Part shown: positions 22,279-33,192 of the stretch, in pieces
How the letters are laid out: each line of letters opens with the position of its first letter
Numbering within the stretch: position 1 is the stretch's first letter
From: Ophioceras dolichostomum
Taxonomy: Eukaryota; Ascomycota; Sordariomycetes; Magnaporthales; Ophioceraceae
DNA length: 49,689 bases
Direction of reading: 5' to 3'
Assembly (NCBI GenBank): GCA_003049485.1
Contig: PYST01000297.1
Span: forward strand, 1-49,689
Made by a program: the position numbers and the translations under genes
The notes under the pieces: model-generated
The model's input: the letters and a program-made list of their open reading frames with translations, nothing else
Database searches by the model: none
Told to the model about the DNA's origin: nothing

Positions 22279-23620
22279 GCCACTTGGTTCTGTGGCAAAG
22301 TTTTGCCCGGGCTCGGCCTCTGGGCACGCAACGCCGGCCGGGCAAAATTCCGGTACATAGACGTGCCCTCTAAAGGAAGTAAGTAGTAGTACCTGCCACC
22401 TACCTACCTAGCTTGTTTTCAGTCTTCGGCTCCGGCGGAGTTCCGATGTTCAATAAGTAGCACCGGTCAACCCAACCATTGTCCCTAGCCTGTTCACGGT
22501 TTACGAGCCAAGACCCGATATCACCGAAATCCGGGGCCGAATTTCCCGGTCTGGGTCTACGGAAGATCTCTAACAAGCATCTGCCTTTTTTGATAGAATA
22601 ATTCATCGCATATCGCATCGGTCCTTCCTCCAGCTCGCTCTTGTTGAGAGACGGTGGCGGGCCCTGGAAACTTCGGATTCGGACAGTCACCTACTTTTTC
22701 AATTCGACAATCGCGAGCCGCCGATAGCGGAGCCCGCCACTATTCTCCGGCGCGACATTCTCAGCTCTCATCCTGGACTACTCACTTACATCCCTACCAT
22801 CCATCTAGGTAGACATGAGCTACCTAGGAAGCTAGCCGGGTATGGATTGTTTGTCCAGCGACATAAGAAGGTAAAAACGGGCCATGTTCGGCGTTTTAGG
22901 GGTGTGTTTATTTGCTCGCGATTGTGTTTCGCCATGATTTCTGCTTTTCCAATTTCTGTTCTTTTTGACGGCCTTTCTCTTTTCCTTCTTCCTCTATCTG
23001 CCCGTCCATCTACTTGCTTACCTTCCTTCCACAATGGTTGGTTGGATGGATGTCTTCAGGGGTTCATCTTTTTTTGCATGTAAGGTGCAGGAAGAATAGC
23101 ATTGCGCTGAAGATGGACGGACGGTCTGATGGATGTTTTTCTTGTCTCGAGTACCTCACCAACAGGAAAAGGAAAAGGCCGTACAAATGGTTTCCAAAAA
23201 ATACTGTAGAAGATCCGCTAGGAACCTGTAAATAACTTTTCTTTTTTTCACTTCTGCTTTCTTTTTGCGACTGTGTTGCTTGAAGGTGGTTTTGTTGCCT
23301 TGCGAGTCTCTTGTTTCTGTTCGCAAGATGAGAGATGAAGAGCAAGATAAGATGGTTGTTATGGCCATAGAGTCGGAGGACCAATGCGCCAGAGAAGATA
23401 CGACGTTGAGCATAGGCAGGTGTCAGGAATACTAAGTACTGGCATGTTCCGCACGCAGTTTTGTGTCGCCGTCCACTCCTCGTTTCTCCTGCCACTAGCA
23501 GCAACACCCTCCTTACCCACGACCTCCTCGTCCACATCAGGCCCCTCACCAACCAGGCCACCCGAACCGCTACACCACTCCTGAGATGAATGGAGAACCG
23601 AAGCAATCAAATTCAGTCCC
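22279..23620. other. Convergent intergenic region, mrs4 and secreted-protein 3' ends
   Basis: No gene is seen in this 1.3 kb. It contains an ACCT tetranucleotide patch near 22397-22410 and T-rich stretches at 22960-23300. Open frames here are short and without domains. Confidence 0.5.
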
Positions 23621-24447
23621 TCAGTCCCTCCAGTTATCGTGCACATAAAGCGACCCCGTCAACACCCCCTTCCCAGCCCCGACCGCCCTCTCGCTCGTCC
23701 CGTCCCACTCCCCAGCAGCGAATTTTACCCTATACGTGCTGCCGCCCTCCACGCCCGGCACAGGCACCAGGACCAGCACCCCGCCCGATCCGCTCCGCGA
23801 AGAGGCGGACGCCGATTTGCGCGTCACGGGCTGCAGGAGTCCCGCGTACCCGGCCCAGAGGTAGACGTCGTCCGGCCCGAGCCCCGCGGCGCTGGAGGCG
23901 AGGAACAGGTCGCCGAGCGTCGAGGGGGACGTGTTGGCGACGAGAAAGGTCGTTCGGGAGAGCGGCGGCGTCCCCGGCGCGGAGGTGGTGGCGTCGGCGT
24001 CGAGGAAGAGGAGGTCGCGGCGCTCGAGCGTCGCTGGGAGTGGTGGGAGGGGAGAGAATGGATGGGTTGATAGCGGGGGTTAGAAGAAGGATCGCCGCTG
24101 ATTGGGTGGACGATGTGTAACTGACTGACTGGATCGGAGCTTGGGGTAGGGACGCAGGGATGAATGAGCGAGTGAGGGCCGTACCTGTGACGTTCAAGGC
24201 TGTCTTGACATCGGCTGGGACGGTTGGCCCGACGTAGGCCTGGCCTAGTACAGGAGGAGGTCCCCTGGTGTAAGCGATGCGCGGAAGGTCTTTTTGCTTG
24301 AATTCGTTGGCCCCGGGCATACACACCGTCTCCAAACCATATCCTGTGCTCCGTATACTGGATCCGATCTGTCACGACATGTAGTCTGTACGGCCTGCTT
24401 TGGGCGGCGGAAGCCAGAAGACTGAGGGCAAAGATGGATAGCTTCAT
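23621..24447 (-). CDS. Small secreted cysteine-free protein of unknown function
   Basis: Three exons, 24447-24327, 24244-24185 and 24033-23621, give 197 aa. I do not recognise a named family. The first 17 residues (MKLSIFALSLLASAAQS) form a clear signal peptide, with cleavage probably before Arg18. The mature part runs RPYRLHVVTDR, then FGDGQAYVGP across the first junction. Downstream are RRDLLFLDADA, DDVYLWAGY and STYRVKFAAGEWDG, suggesting a beta-rich domain of about 180 residues. There is no cysteine in the mature protein, which is unusual for small secreted fungal proteins. NVT and NTS are possible N-glycosylation sites. Exon 2 is only 60 bp and was chosen because it is the one join that keeps the frame. 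The role is unknown: cell wall, extracellular or effector-like are all possible. Confidence 0.75.
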
Positions 24448-25363
24448 GGCTGAGCGCTGCCTGTTGCTTGCAGAAAGTAGTATCACTGAACTGCGGAGGA
24501 AGACAGGCGAGCAAGCAGAAACAAACGTCTATCCACGGGTGACTAGGATGGGTTGTGAAAGAGCAAGTAGGTCGTTGCCAAGGCTCTTCCGTTGGGCTAG
24601 GGCCTCCGCTATATATTGCAGATGGCGTTACGCGCTCTCCCTACCATAATTAATGCCACCTAGACTCGCCTTGGCCGACAGTGTAGCGCCCGCTGATGAG
24701 AGAGGGGTCGAAGAGCCTCGATTTTTGGTAGCGAACAATATACTAAGTGCAACCCTCAAAAGGTCATTCACTCGGCGGCGGGCGCAGGCTGATATGAATC
24801 CTCCGCATCGTTGACCGAATAGGGGTTGAGGAAATAAATTGGTGGACACCTAACGCGGGAGAGCATCACGGTGTGGGGTAGTCTGTGTTCTATGTAGACC
24901 AGGGGCGCGCATTCTCACAGAACATGTGACGAGAAAGAGGAAGAGGATACCGATGAATCGTCAATTTTGCAAAAGACTCTCTTAAGAGGCAGAAGTCTGT
25001 CTCGTCTGCATGCCTGCCTGTCTGCCTGTCTCTCCGTCTGTCTAAGGAACTGACCCTCCTCCGTTCGTCTACTCACCATAGTTTTATAATGGCGAGGGTG
25101 GCGCTTTCAAGAAATACAGTAATAGAAACAACAAAGGCCTGGACGAAGGAGATGGAGGAGGAGACAAACACCACAACTCCAGAAAACACTCTCTGATCGA
25201 GAGTCTTCAAAAATGAACTCCTGTACCCCTTTGATTTAAGCCTCTCTCTGCTGAGAGTGCAGGCAAGCCCTATCCATCCCTGATGCATAACGAACCGAGA
25301 AAAAGAAAGACCCAAACCGCAGCGCCAGCCACCACTTTTTCCAATCCGATTTCTTCATATCGA
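24448..25363. other. Intergenic: secreted-protein promoter and dnajc3 3' flank
   Basis: No gene is seen. The stretch contains a CTGC/CTGT tetranucleotide repeat at about 25008-25042 (TGCCTGCCTGTCTGCCTGTC). Confidence 0.5.
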
Positions 25364-27064
25364 TCACCCACCGAACGGGAAGCCGCCTCCCGCGAAAGGG
25401 CCCCCGGAACCGAACTGGAACTTGAATCCCTGCTGCCCCCCTCCCTGCTGGAACATGAACGGGTGTCCTCCAAACGGCCCGCCCTGCTGGAACGGGTTCC
25501 GCTGCTCGTTGGAGTTGGGGTCGTCCCCCCTGTCGAACCTGGCGCGCAGCTCCGGGTTGCTGAGGACCTCGTACGCCTCGTTGATGGACGCCATCTTCTT
25601 CTCGGCCTCCTCCTTGCTGATCCCCTGCTTCGCCGCCTTGTCCGGGTGGTGGACCTTCGACAGCTTGCGGTAGGCCGACTTGATCTGCCTCTCGTCCGCG
25701 TCGTGCGCCACCCCCAAGACCTTGTAGTAATCCTTGGTCTTGCTCCGTCGGAGGTCGATCTGCGCCTTGTTGATCAGCTCGTTGATCATGTCGCGCTGCT
25801 CGGCCGGGGCGAGCTCGGCCGCTCTTTGGAGGGTGGTCAGGGCGGCCTCGAACTCTTCGCGCTCGCTCTGCGTCTTGGCGCGGTGCAGGAGGCCGTAGAT
25901 GGCGTCTTCGTTGAGCTGAAGCGCTTCGGCGCAGTATTCGGCGGCTTTCTTGCTGTTCATCTGTAGAGTAGTGCCATAGAAGTTCACAGTTAGTTAGCTG
26001 TACGCTTTGTGCAGAGGTAGATACTAGATAGACATGTTGAAGAAATGTAGTAGAACGTGGGGTGTGCTTACATCGTAGTACCCCTGACAGGCCAGCTCCA
26101 CGACCCTCGCGACGAGGACGTTGGGCGCGGCTTGCGGGATGGTGCCGTCCTCCCTCAGCTCCTTGACCGTGTCCTTGACCTCCAGGATCAAGCCCGCGTC
26201 GTCGGCGCTGGGGACCAGTAGCTTCGTTCCCGTCATGGGCTGGTTCTTGGAGAAGGCCTTGTCGACCTTGGCCAGGGTCTTGTCGATGTACTTCTGCTGC
26301 TTCATGATGTTCCTGCAGACCTTCGAGTCCGGGTCCGACTGGAGGCACTTGCGGATCTGCGCCAGGCCGGCGGTCATGTCGCCGAGGGCGTAGAAGGCGA
26401 TGGCGGAGATCTTGACGTGCGGGCTAGTGTCGCCCGCCCTCATAGTGAGCAGGTGCTGCAGGTCGCTCATGCCCTCCTCGACGTCGCCCTTCTCGAAGCG
26501 GCAGTTCGCCCGCAGCTGTCGTAATGACGGCGACCGGCTGGCCACTACGATGGCTACGCCCGCGTTGTGCACGCACTCGTCCCACTTGCCTGCCTTCTCC
26601 GCCGCCTCGGCGAGGCTTGCGGCGCCCTCCGCCTCGAGTAGGGCGTCGAGCTCGGGAGAGCCCGGGCCCTTGCCGCCGGCCGTGAACTCCCTCCTCGCGC
26701 CGTCCCAGTCGGCCGACCGCTGCCTGATCTTGCCGAGCTGGATGTGGGCGCCCTCGAACCCGGGCTTGAGCGACAGCACCTTATTGAAGTCGTCCGTGGC
26801 CTGGGAGGTCCGACCCAGGCTGAAGTGGGTGGTGGCGCGTTTGAAGTAGGTCAGGTAGTCGTTGGGGTTGCGCGCGATGGCGGCGTCGAAGTAGACAAGC
26901 GCATCGTTCAGCTCGCCGCGAGAGAGGTGGCTCTGGGCTGACGAGAGGAGCTGCGAGACGGGGGTGTCGCTAGGGATGTCTTCTGAGGAGATCGCCGCTT
27001 GTACTCCTCCTAGCAGGTAGGAGGCGGCCAGGGCCACCGTGGAGAGTGAGATGCGGATGAGCAT
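25364..27064 (-). CDS. DNAJC3: ER-lumenal TPR/J-domain co-chaperone (DNAJC3/p58IPK type)
   Basis: Two exons, 27064-26072 and 25960-25364, join in phase at GYYD|MNSKKAAEY to give 529 aa. Residues 1-23 (MLIRISLSTVALAASYLLGG...) are a signal peptide. From about 37 to 395, tandem TPR repeats are visible (RGELNDALVYFDAAIARNP, YFKRATTHFSLGRTSQATDD). A J domain occupies 406-474 (DYYKVLGVAHDADERQIKSA), with the HPD motif at 436-438 for stimulating Hsp70 (BiP) ATPase. The C-terminus is Gly/Phe-rich and ends GGGFPFGG with no HDEL/KDEL-like signal. DNAJC3 proteins deliver misfolded clients to BiP in the ER lumen and are usually induced by the unfolded protein response. The architecture and order fit the family completely. 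Confidence 0.94.
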
Positions 27065-28716
27065 CTTGCCTGGCTGTTCTGCGGTAGCCTAGGGAGCCTA
27101 GGGCTTGAACTGGAGAGGTACGAATAGTACGAAAGCGCAATGGGAAAGAAAGAGGAGGATACGAAGAAGAGAAACAAGAGAATGTGATTGCCCCAGGGCA
27201 GGATGGGTGGAGGACAGAGATCCGCGACGATCAAGTCAGGGGGGGATAATACTGTCTGTCCTTTTTGGTTGGAGGGTGTCATGAATGGAATGACAGCAGC
27301 CAACGGATTTCAAGGAATTGTGGCTAAATGATAGAAAGGTACTTTATTTCTGCAGGCGAGTCGGCGGGGATGTGAGTAACGCTTATCTGTGGATCCCTGC
27401 ATTGACCAGGTGGCACTTTCACAAGCTCAGCGAATGTCCAATAGTTTCCGTTGGTGGGGCACCTGAAGTTGTCATATATTCCAGACTTTTTTTTGGTCTG
27501 TTTATTTTTTGGTTTGTGAGATGCACAGTTCGTTTCCTCTCGGCCTGTCGAGGTGGCTTGATGTCGGATCACTCTGATGAACGTGGTTGATGAGCAACAG
27601 ATGGAGTCTTTCAACGAATATCTTCGAGGAGAAAGTTTAGGTGGACTGGATTTACAGGTTCGGGCCTCAGCCTCGCCTCAGCCTCTTACGCTCTTCAACC
27701 ATCACCAGCCCCTCAATCACCAGTAGATACCGTGCAGAAGAGCAAGAGGTTTCTGTAGGAATGCGAAATTCGCGTGATGAATTAGGAACCCGAAGGTGTT
27801 AGGAAAAGCAACGTACTAATGGTATCTTCTGTAGAGTAACAATAAAAGACGAAACACACCCACGATGTTCGGCCCCAACACCTCGTGCTTGCTCTCCCCG
27901 ATTTTTACCGTAACACATACTCCTACACAGTCCATAACGCTGCAAAGCAAAACAGACAAAAAACAAAACCCCTCTCGTCGTCGATCGATCAATCGATCCA
28001 TCCATTCATCCTTTTTTCTCATATAAAGCTGCCCGAAGTAGATTCCTAGGTTGGTAGGTAGACAGAGAGAAAGAAACGGAAAAACATTAAAGAGCAAGAC
28101 TGGTGCGCATGCTGGAGGAGGTCGGTCTATGTATATATGCTTTACTCCCGGTATTTCCTTCGCCTGATACTCCGAACAGAGAAACAGAAGACCCCGCCTA
28201 TACACGTCGTCGCAGAGACTTGAAAAAACGAGAGAGCAAGGCGTTAAAGTAGGGAGAGGAAAAGACGAGAAGGAAAAAAAAAAAGGAAAAAGCTAAGAGT
28301 ATACAGAGCCAAGGGGGAAAAAAAGGATGAGAAGAAAAGCAAATGCGGACTAAGCAGTGCAAGAAATCAAAAAGGAGAGCCCGTTGCAGAAAAGAGAAAC
28401 TTAATACAGCTATTGCACCAAAGAGAGCAACGAGGGCGCAAATAGATAGGTAGATAAAAGCTGGTGTTTGATGAGGAGGAAACGGAGAGGCCGTAGCTGA
28501 ACGTCGAGCCAAGTGAATACCGTGCCCTTCCTCTTTGTTCTGTTTTTTTCTCCACCTTTCACCTTTTAGTGACGGGAACCATCTTCCTTCCGAGGTTCGA
28601 AGACACAATGAACAGTCCCGTCTCTCGAAAAACGTAAATGGTGTATATTTATGTATTTGTCGTTGTTTGTCGCACAGGGCTCGGCTAGGGCTCGGCTTTC
28701 CGACCGACGACCTCCC
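27065..28716. other. Intergenic: dnajc3 promoter and tyrosine-phosphatase 3' flank
   Basis: No gene is seen in this 1.65 kb. The region 28200-28560 is strongly purine-biased on the plus strand (AGAAAAG-type). It yields long open frames on the minus strand with hydrophobic, low-complexity translations, which I read as 3' UTR. Confidence 0.5.
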
Positions 28717-31074
28717 TCAATGCCCGACGAAGGGGTCAACCTCAAGTCGCTTAGCAGCGGGTTCCTGATCCTCCTCGGCCACGCCGTACTTGTCCTGCCA
28801 CAGCTTGCGGAGCACCTTGTAGATGAAGAGGAACTGACTGTCGGCCTGGACCATGGTGCGGCGCTGCTCGCGGAGCTGGTCGACCGTCTGGAAGATGAGG
28901 TCGCGGTCGCTATCCGGCGTCTGTGGCGACGCCGTCTCGTCGTCGTCGTCGTCGTCGTCGTTCTCATCTTCCTCATCCTCCACTTGGTGGCAGTCGACGT
29001 CGCCTTCCTCCTCCATCCCGTATGTCTCCATCGTGTATGGGGTGGCATTGACGTTTGGATGGCGGACATCATCACGGCCCTGAGACGACTGTTTACCAGC
29101 ACTAGCCGTTGTCGAGACGACGTTCTTGTTGTTGGCAGTCGTAGTAGTGGTTGTGGTGCTGGTAGCGGCTGAACGACGTCTCGGTGTCGTAGAAGGTGAG
29201 TCAAAGTTCTCGAGCACGCCCGAGTCCAGCTCGCGCATCAGGTGCTCGAGCGCGATGAACGTGCCGGACCGTCCGATGCCGGCGCTGCAGTGCACGATGC
29301 GCGGGTTCTCGACGTCGGCGTTCTTCTCGCGCGAGAGCCGCATGAGCGCGAAGAACGAGTCGAGGTCCTCAAGGGCCGGTACGCCGAAATCGGGCCACTT
29401 CTTGTAAAGGAAGTGGTAGATTACCCGCTCCTCGCCGTCCTCGCCCACGGCGGGCGTGGGTGCGGGGGCGGAGGAGCCCTCGCCAGAGTAGCGGGCTTCG
29501 TCTGTGCCGTTCCGGGGGTAGCCTTGTGTGCTACTGCCGCGCTCGGTCTCGCGGCTGCCGTCGTCTCGTCGGGGCTTGGCGGTGGTGGTGCTGACGGTTT
29601 GTGGGTGCGACTGTGACGAGGATTGGTGAGGAGGCAGAGAGACGGGCGAGATGTGGACGCCGTTAGGCGAGTCCGGCTTAATGGGTGACATGGTCATCAT
29701 CTCGTCCTCCTCCTCTTGATCGTCCTCGAACTCGGTCACCTCGGTCTCATCGTCGTCGTCGTCGGACGGAGCGTCTTTGAGCGCAGCGAGAGACGGTGGG
29801 GGCATGACGCCCGATGACAGATCGTAACCACAAGCCTCGAGACGCCGCTGCTCGTTTTCCACCACAGCCCGCGTATATCGAGCGCGGATCTTCTTGCGGA
29901 TCTGCTTGGCAGTGGGTGTGCGGGCGTGACGATGCACGCGGACGACCAGCTTGCGTAGCTCGATGGCGTCGCCGGCGCACGTGGGCTCAATGGACTCGCA
30001 GCGGACGCTGGCGCGGAAGCCGTCGGAGAACTCGTCATCCAGGCCGATCTCGATGGGCGGGCTTTGCGGGGTGCGCGGGAAGTAAGGGTAGCATTTCTCG
30101 AGGGTGCCCTCGTGGGTCTCGGTCAACATGACGATGACGGCCGGGCTGCGCAGCTGCTCGACCACCATGCGCCATACGTGCTCGACCGAATTCTTCTTAG
30201 GCCCTTGCATCGCGATGTACCGGCTCGGGTGCTTCTCCTCCTTCGCCAAGCCGTAGCTCGACAACGTCGTCGAGAGAGAGATGGGCGAGGCGTTGATGTA
30301 GTCTGTGAAGCCGACGGGGACCTGCAGCTTCACCCGGTTGTTGTGCCACGGCTGAACGTTAATATACCGATCCAGGCGCCGGAGGCTTAGGTCGTGTGGA
30401 ATGCGGGCCCATTTGAATGAGGGCGAGGGGTTGTGATGCGCCAGAGCCAGCCGTGAGCGTTCGAGCCAGGTCAGCTCTTGGTATTTGCTTAGGATTTCTG
30501 TAAAGGAGTCGCATTGTGTCAGCAAACAGAAGTGCTATGAGACAGAGAAGAACAAGCTGGTGAATGCTAGAGAGAGGAAAGTCCCCGGGGAGAGGCGAGA
30601 GGCGAGAGGCAGAGCATCGAGATGAATATTCGAGGTCTCTCGGTGGGAGGAACTCTGGAGCAGTTGCATACCTTGCTGTGACAGAGTGAGAAACGAGGGA
30701 ATGATGGCCTTCCGCTTCCGCGCCCTGGGAGGCGATGAAGGGGCTTGAATGACCGTGGACAGCGGCGAGCCGTTAGCCGGATGGTCGCCGAGCTCCGGGT
30801 GGTACTGGTGGGAGTGGATGGCAGCCGTGGGCGACTGAGGCAGCGACGCTGGCGGAGACGAGCGCGCACGTTTGGCGGACGAACGGAAGTGGAGGTTCCG
30901 GAAGGGCGAGTGTCTCTCGCGCCGGTGTTCGCGCTGCTCTGGAGGCTGGATGACGAGCTGCGGGTTCGGCGACGGCGTCCGGGATGACGAACGGGACCTA
31001 TCCTCCGGCACCACGACGCCGGGCGCCCCGGCAGCCTCCTTCTTGTGACGGCGGAAGCGGGAGAGGCGATCCAT
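28717..31074 (-). CDS. Classical protein tyrosine phosphatase with acidic insert
   Basis: Two exons, 31074-30672 and 30497-28717, give 727 aa (junction SQQ|EILSKYQELTW). The N-terminal 130 residues are basic, Ser/Pro-rich and disordered. The catalytic domain starts near 135, with FTDYINASP at about 198-206, YIAMQGPK, WPDFGVP (WPD loop, 502-508) and the signature HCSAGIGRSG at 537-546. The nucleophile is Cys538 and the phosphate-binding Arg is Arg544. A Q-loop-like segment QTVDQLREQRRTMVQ is close to the C-terminus. Two disordered inserts break the domain: about 160 Asp/Glu/Ser/Pro-rich residues before the WPD loop and about 100 residues after the signature. Fungal enzymes of this class (Ptp2/3, Pyp1/2) dephosphorylate MAP kinases; that target is inferred. 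The usual KNRY tyrosine-recognition motif reads HNNRVKL here. Confidence 0.9.
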
Positions 31075-33192
31075 CTTGCCGATCGTTACGGCGGTACGAG
31101 CAGTTGCACAAAGGCGTGGCTGCTGCTGAGGAATCGGACTCGAGGCCGCTTTTGTGTGCGCCAGCCAGGGGCGAGCAGCACAAGGGGTCGTCGTCGGTCG
31201 GACAAAGCGCAACCCCGGGAATTCCAGCGGGGGCCAATATTAGATCCTGGAGGTGGTCCCGCAGGAGATATCCTCGTCGTCGGATTTGCCGATATTCCGG
31301 CGGTGAGACTGCTGATGGGACGAAACCCCAAGGATGGAAAAGGAAATGAAAAGAGAGACAAGAGAACTTGCGATCAAAGAAATAAATCGCCAGCTGGGAG
31401 ATGACAGGCAAGGTGAAAGAGGTGTGATAACGGATTAAAAAGAGAGTAGAGACAAAAGCGTTTCCAGGCGGAATGCCGGTCAGTTCCCTGCAGTTGACAT
31501 GGTGGGCACGGGGTGGTGGACGAGAAGAGGAAGAGGAACCGAAGAGGAGGAAGAGGAAAGGGCGCTTATTCCTGCCCAGCGACCATCCCTAAAGGATAAA
31601 ATGGAAAGGATGGAAAAAGGACACAAGCAGCAGTCTATTGCGGCACTTGCGATGGATGGAATGGCTACTTCTGCTGCTGCGGTCGACGTTGGTTTGAAAC
31701 CTGCGTCTTCCGCGTGTCCTCGAAAATAATGGTGGTGGTGGTGGTGGGGGCTCTCTTTCTGACGAGTACTTTTTTTTTTTTCTCAGCCCAGTCTCGAGCG
31801 AGTGCATGTCGCAGGGGGGAGGGGCACGCGCTTCTGCGCTTGCCTCTGTCCTCTTAAAAACAGCTTTCTATTACACCACGAGTTCGGCGGTTGGGCGGTA
31901 CGGCTTACAACCATCCTGGGAAAGACTGGAGGCTATGCGAAACCAAGCCTTCCCATCCGACCATCCTTCTTCTCCTTCAGCTGCGGCGAGCCTGTCCGCG
32001 TCCCTCATTGCTCAATGGCATTCACACCCAGTTCCGAACCAGTATCCAGTTAGAAGTCATATCAACCCCAGGGGTTCTTGCGCTTTTCTGCCCTTTTCCA
32101 TCCTCCGCCAATGCCATCTCGATGTGGGCAGCCGCTCATCTCTACCTGCACCTTGCTTGCTGTGACAGCGACGATCGTCCGAAAAATCAAAACTGTGGGA
32201 GGAAGGACAATGGACACCTGTACGGCAAGAGTTGGGGAGACATGGGTGGTAGCTTATCCCAACCACAGCCGGGCCAACCTGACCAACGTGCATGTGCATG
32301 TTTGAGAAGTCGCCCTCCCTTTTTTTGTTCTGCCATCGACTTTACCCCTCCCCCTCGCTGATCCTCCCGAATCACACTCGTCTGGCGCCAGGTGGCCGCC
32401 CGGTGGACTGGGCCTTACATAAAATGCGACGAGCCGCCCAAGCCCATATGTGACCATATGACGCCACGAACTGCCAAACAGCGCCGAGACATGCACGTCA
32501 TGATGTACTCGGGCAAACGGCTCACCTGATTGAACAAGACCATTGTCATCGACGACATGGATGTAAATTAGTTTTCTTTCTCGACATGGTGACAAGGTTA
32601 AACTCTTTTTTTCGCTAGTGGGGTACGGGCGAGGAGGGACGCCAGGCCTCTCTATGACCATCTTATCAGCAGCCAACCGCCCGCCGCCTCAGCTTCTCAG
32701 TTCCTCCCGCCTCCCCGTATTCAAACCTGACGCTCCTGGCGGAAAGATGGCTGGCCCGATTTGGAATTCCCGAAAAAGGATGCGACTCGCCTGATACAGA
32801 ATGCTTGCCAAAACTTTGGCGGTTGCCTGTGAAGGCCAAGACTTCTTCAAACAAATCCCTTAAATGCAGGAAGGCCCAGCTTCATTCTCCTTTTTTAAAC
32901 GTTAAATAAAGAAAGTCCCCATTTTTCCGGTACGCAGCAAGTGCCTGCTGCAGAGCGTTTGAAAAGAAAAAAATCGGTGCCTTAGGTATTCATCGTGGCA
33001 TCAGCCTCTTTGCTACACTACTATACAATACACTATAATACTAGGGAGAGAGGAGGGCTGCATCGAGCACAAAATACAGAGAACGACCAAGTTGAGATCT
33101 CGTAGGGGAGAAAAGAATGAACCCGAGTGACGCCAGAAGCAGCCCGCAACAAAACAATAGAGAAATAAGCTCATCAGAGAAGCTCGTAAGAC
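31075..33192. other. Intergenic: tyrosine-phosphatase promoter and fmp25 3' flank
   Basis: No supported gene lies in this 2.1 kb. The first 350 bp next to the phosphatase ATG are open in several frames but lack features. A GGTGGTGGTGGTGGTGG run lies at about 31732-31748, followed by a T run at about 31770-31781. Confidence 0.5.

Noticed and set aside
28198..28608. 136-codon hydrophobic minus-strand open frame
   Set aside because: It comes from a purine-rich strand asymmetry in the 3' flank of the phosphatase gene and has no domain.
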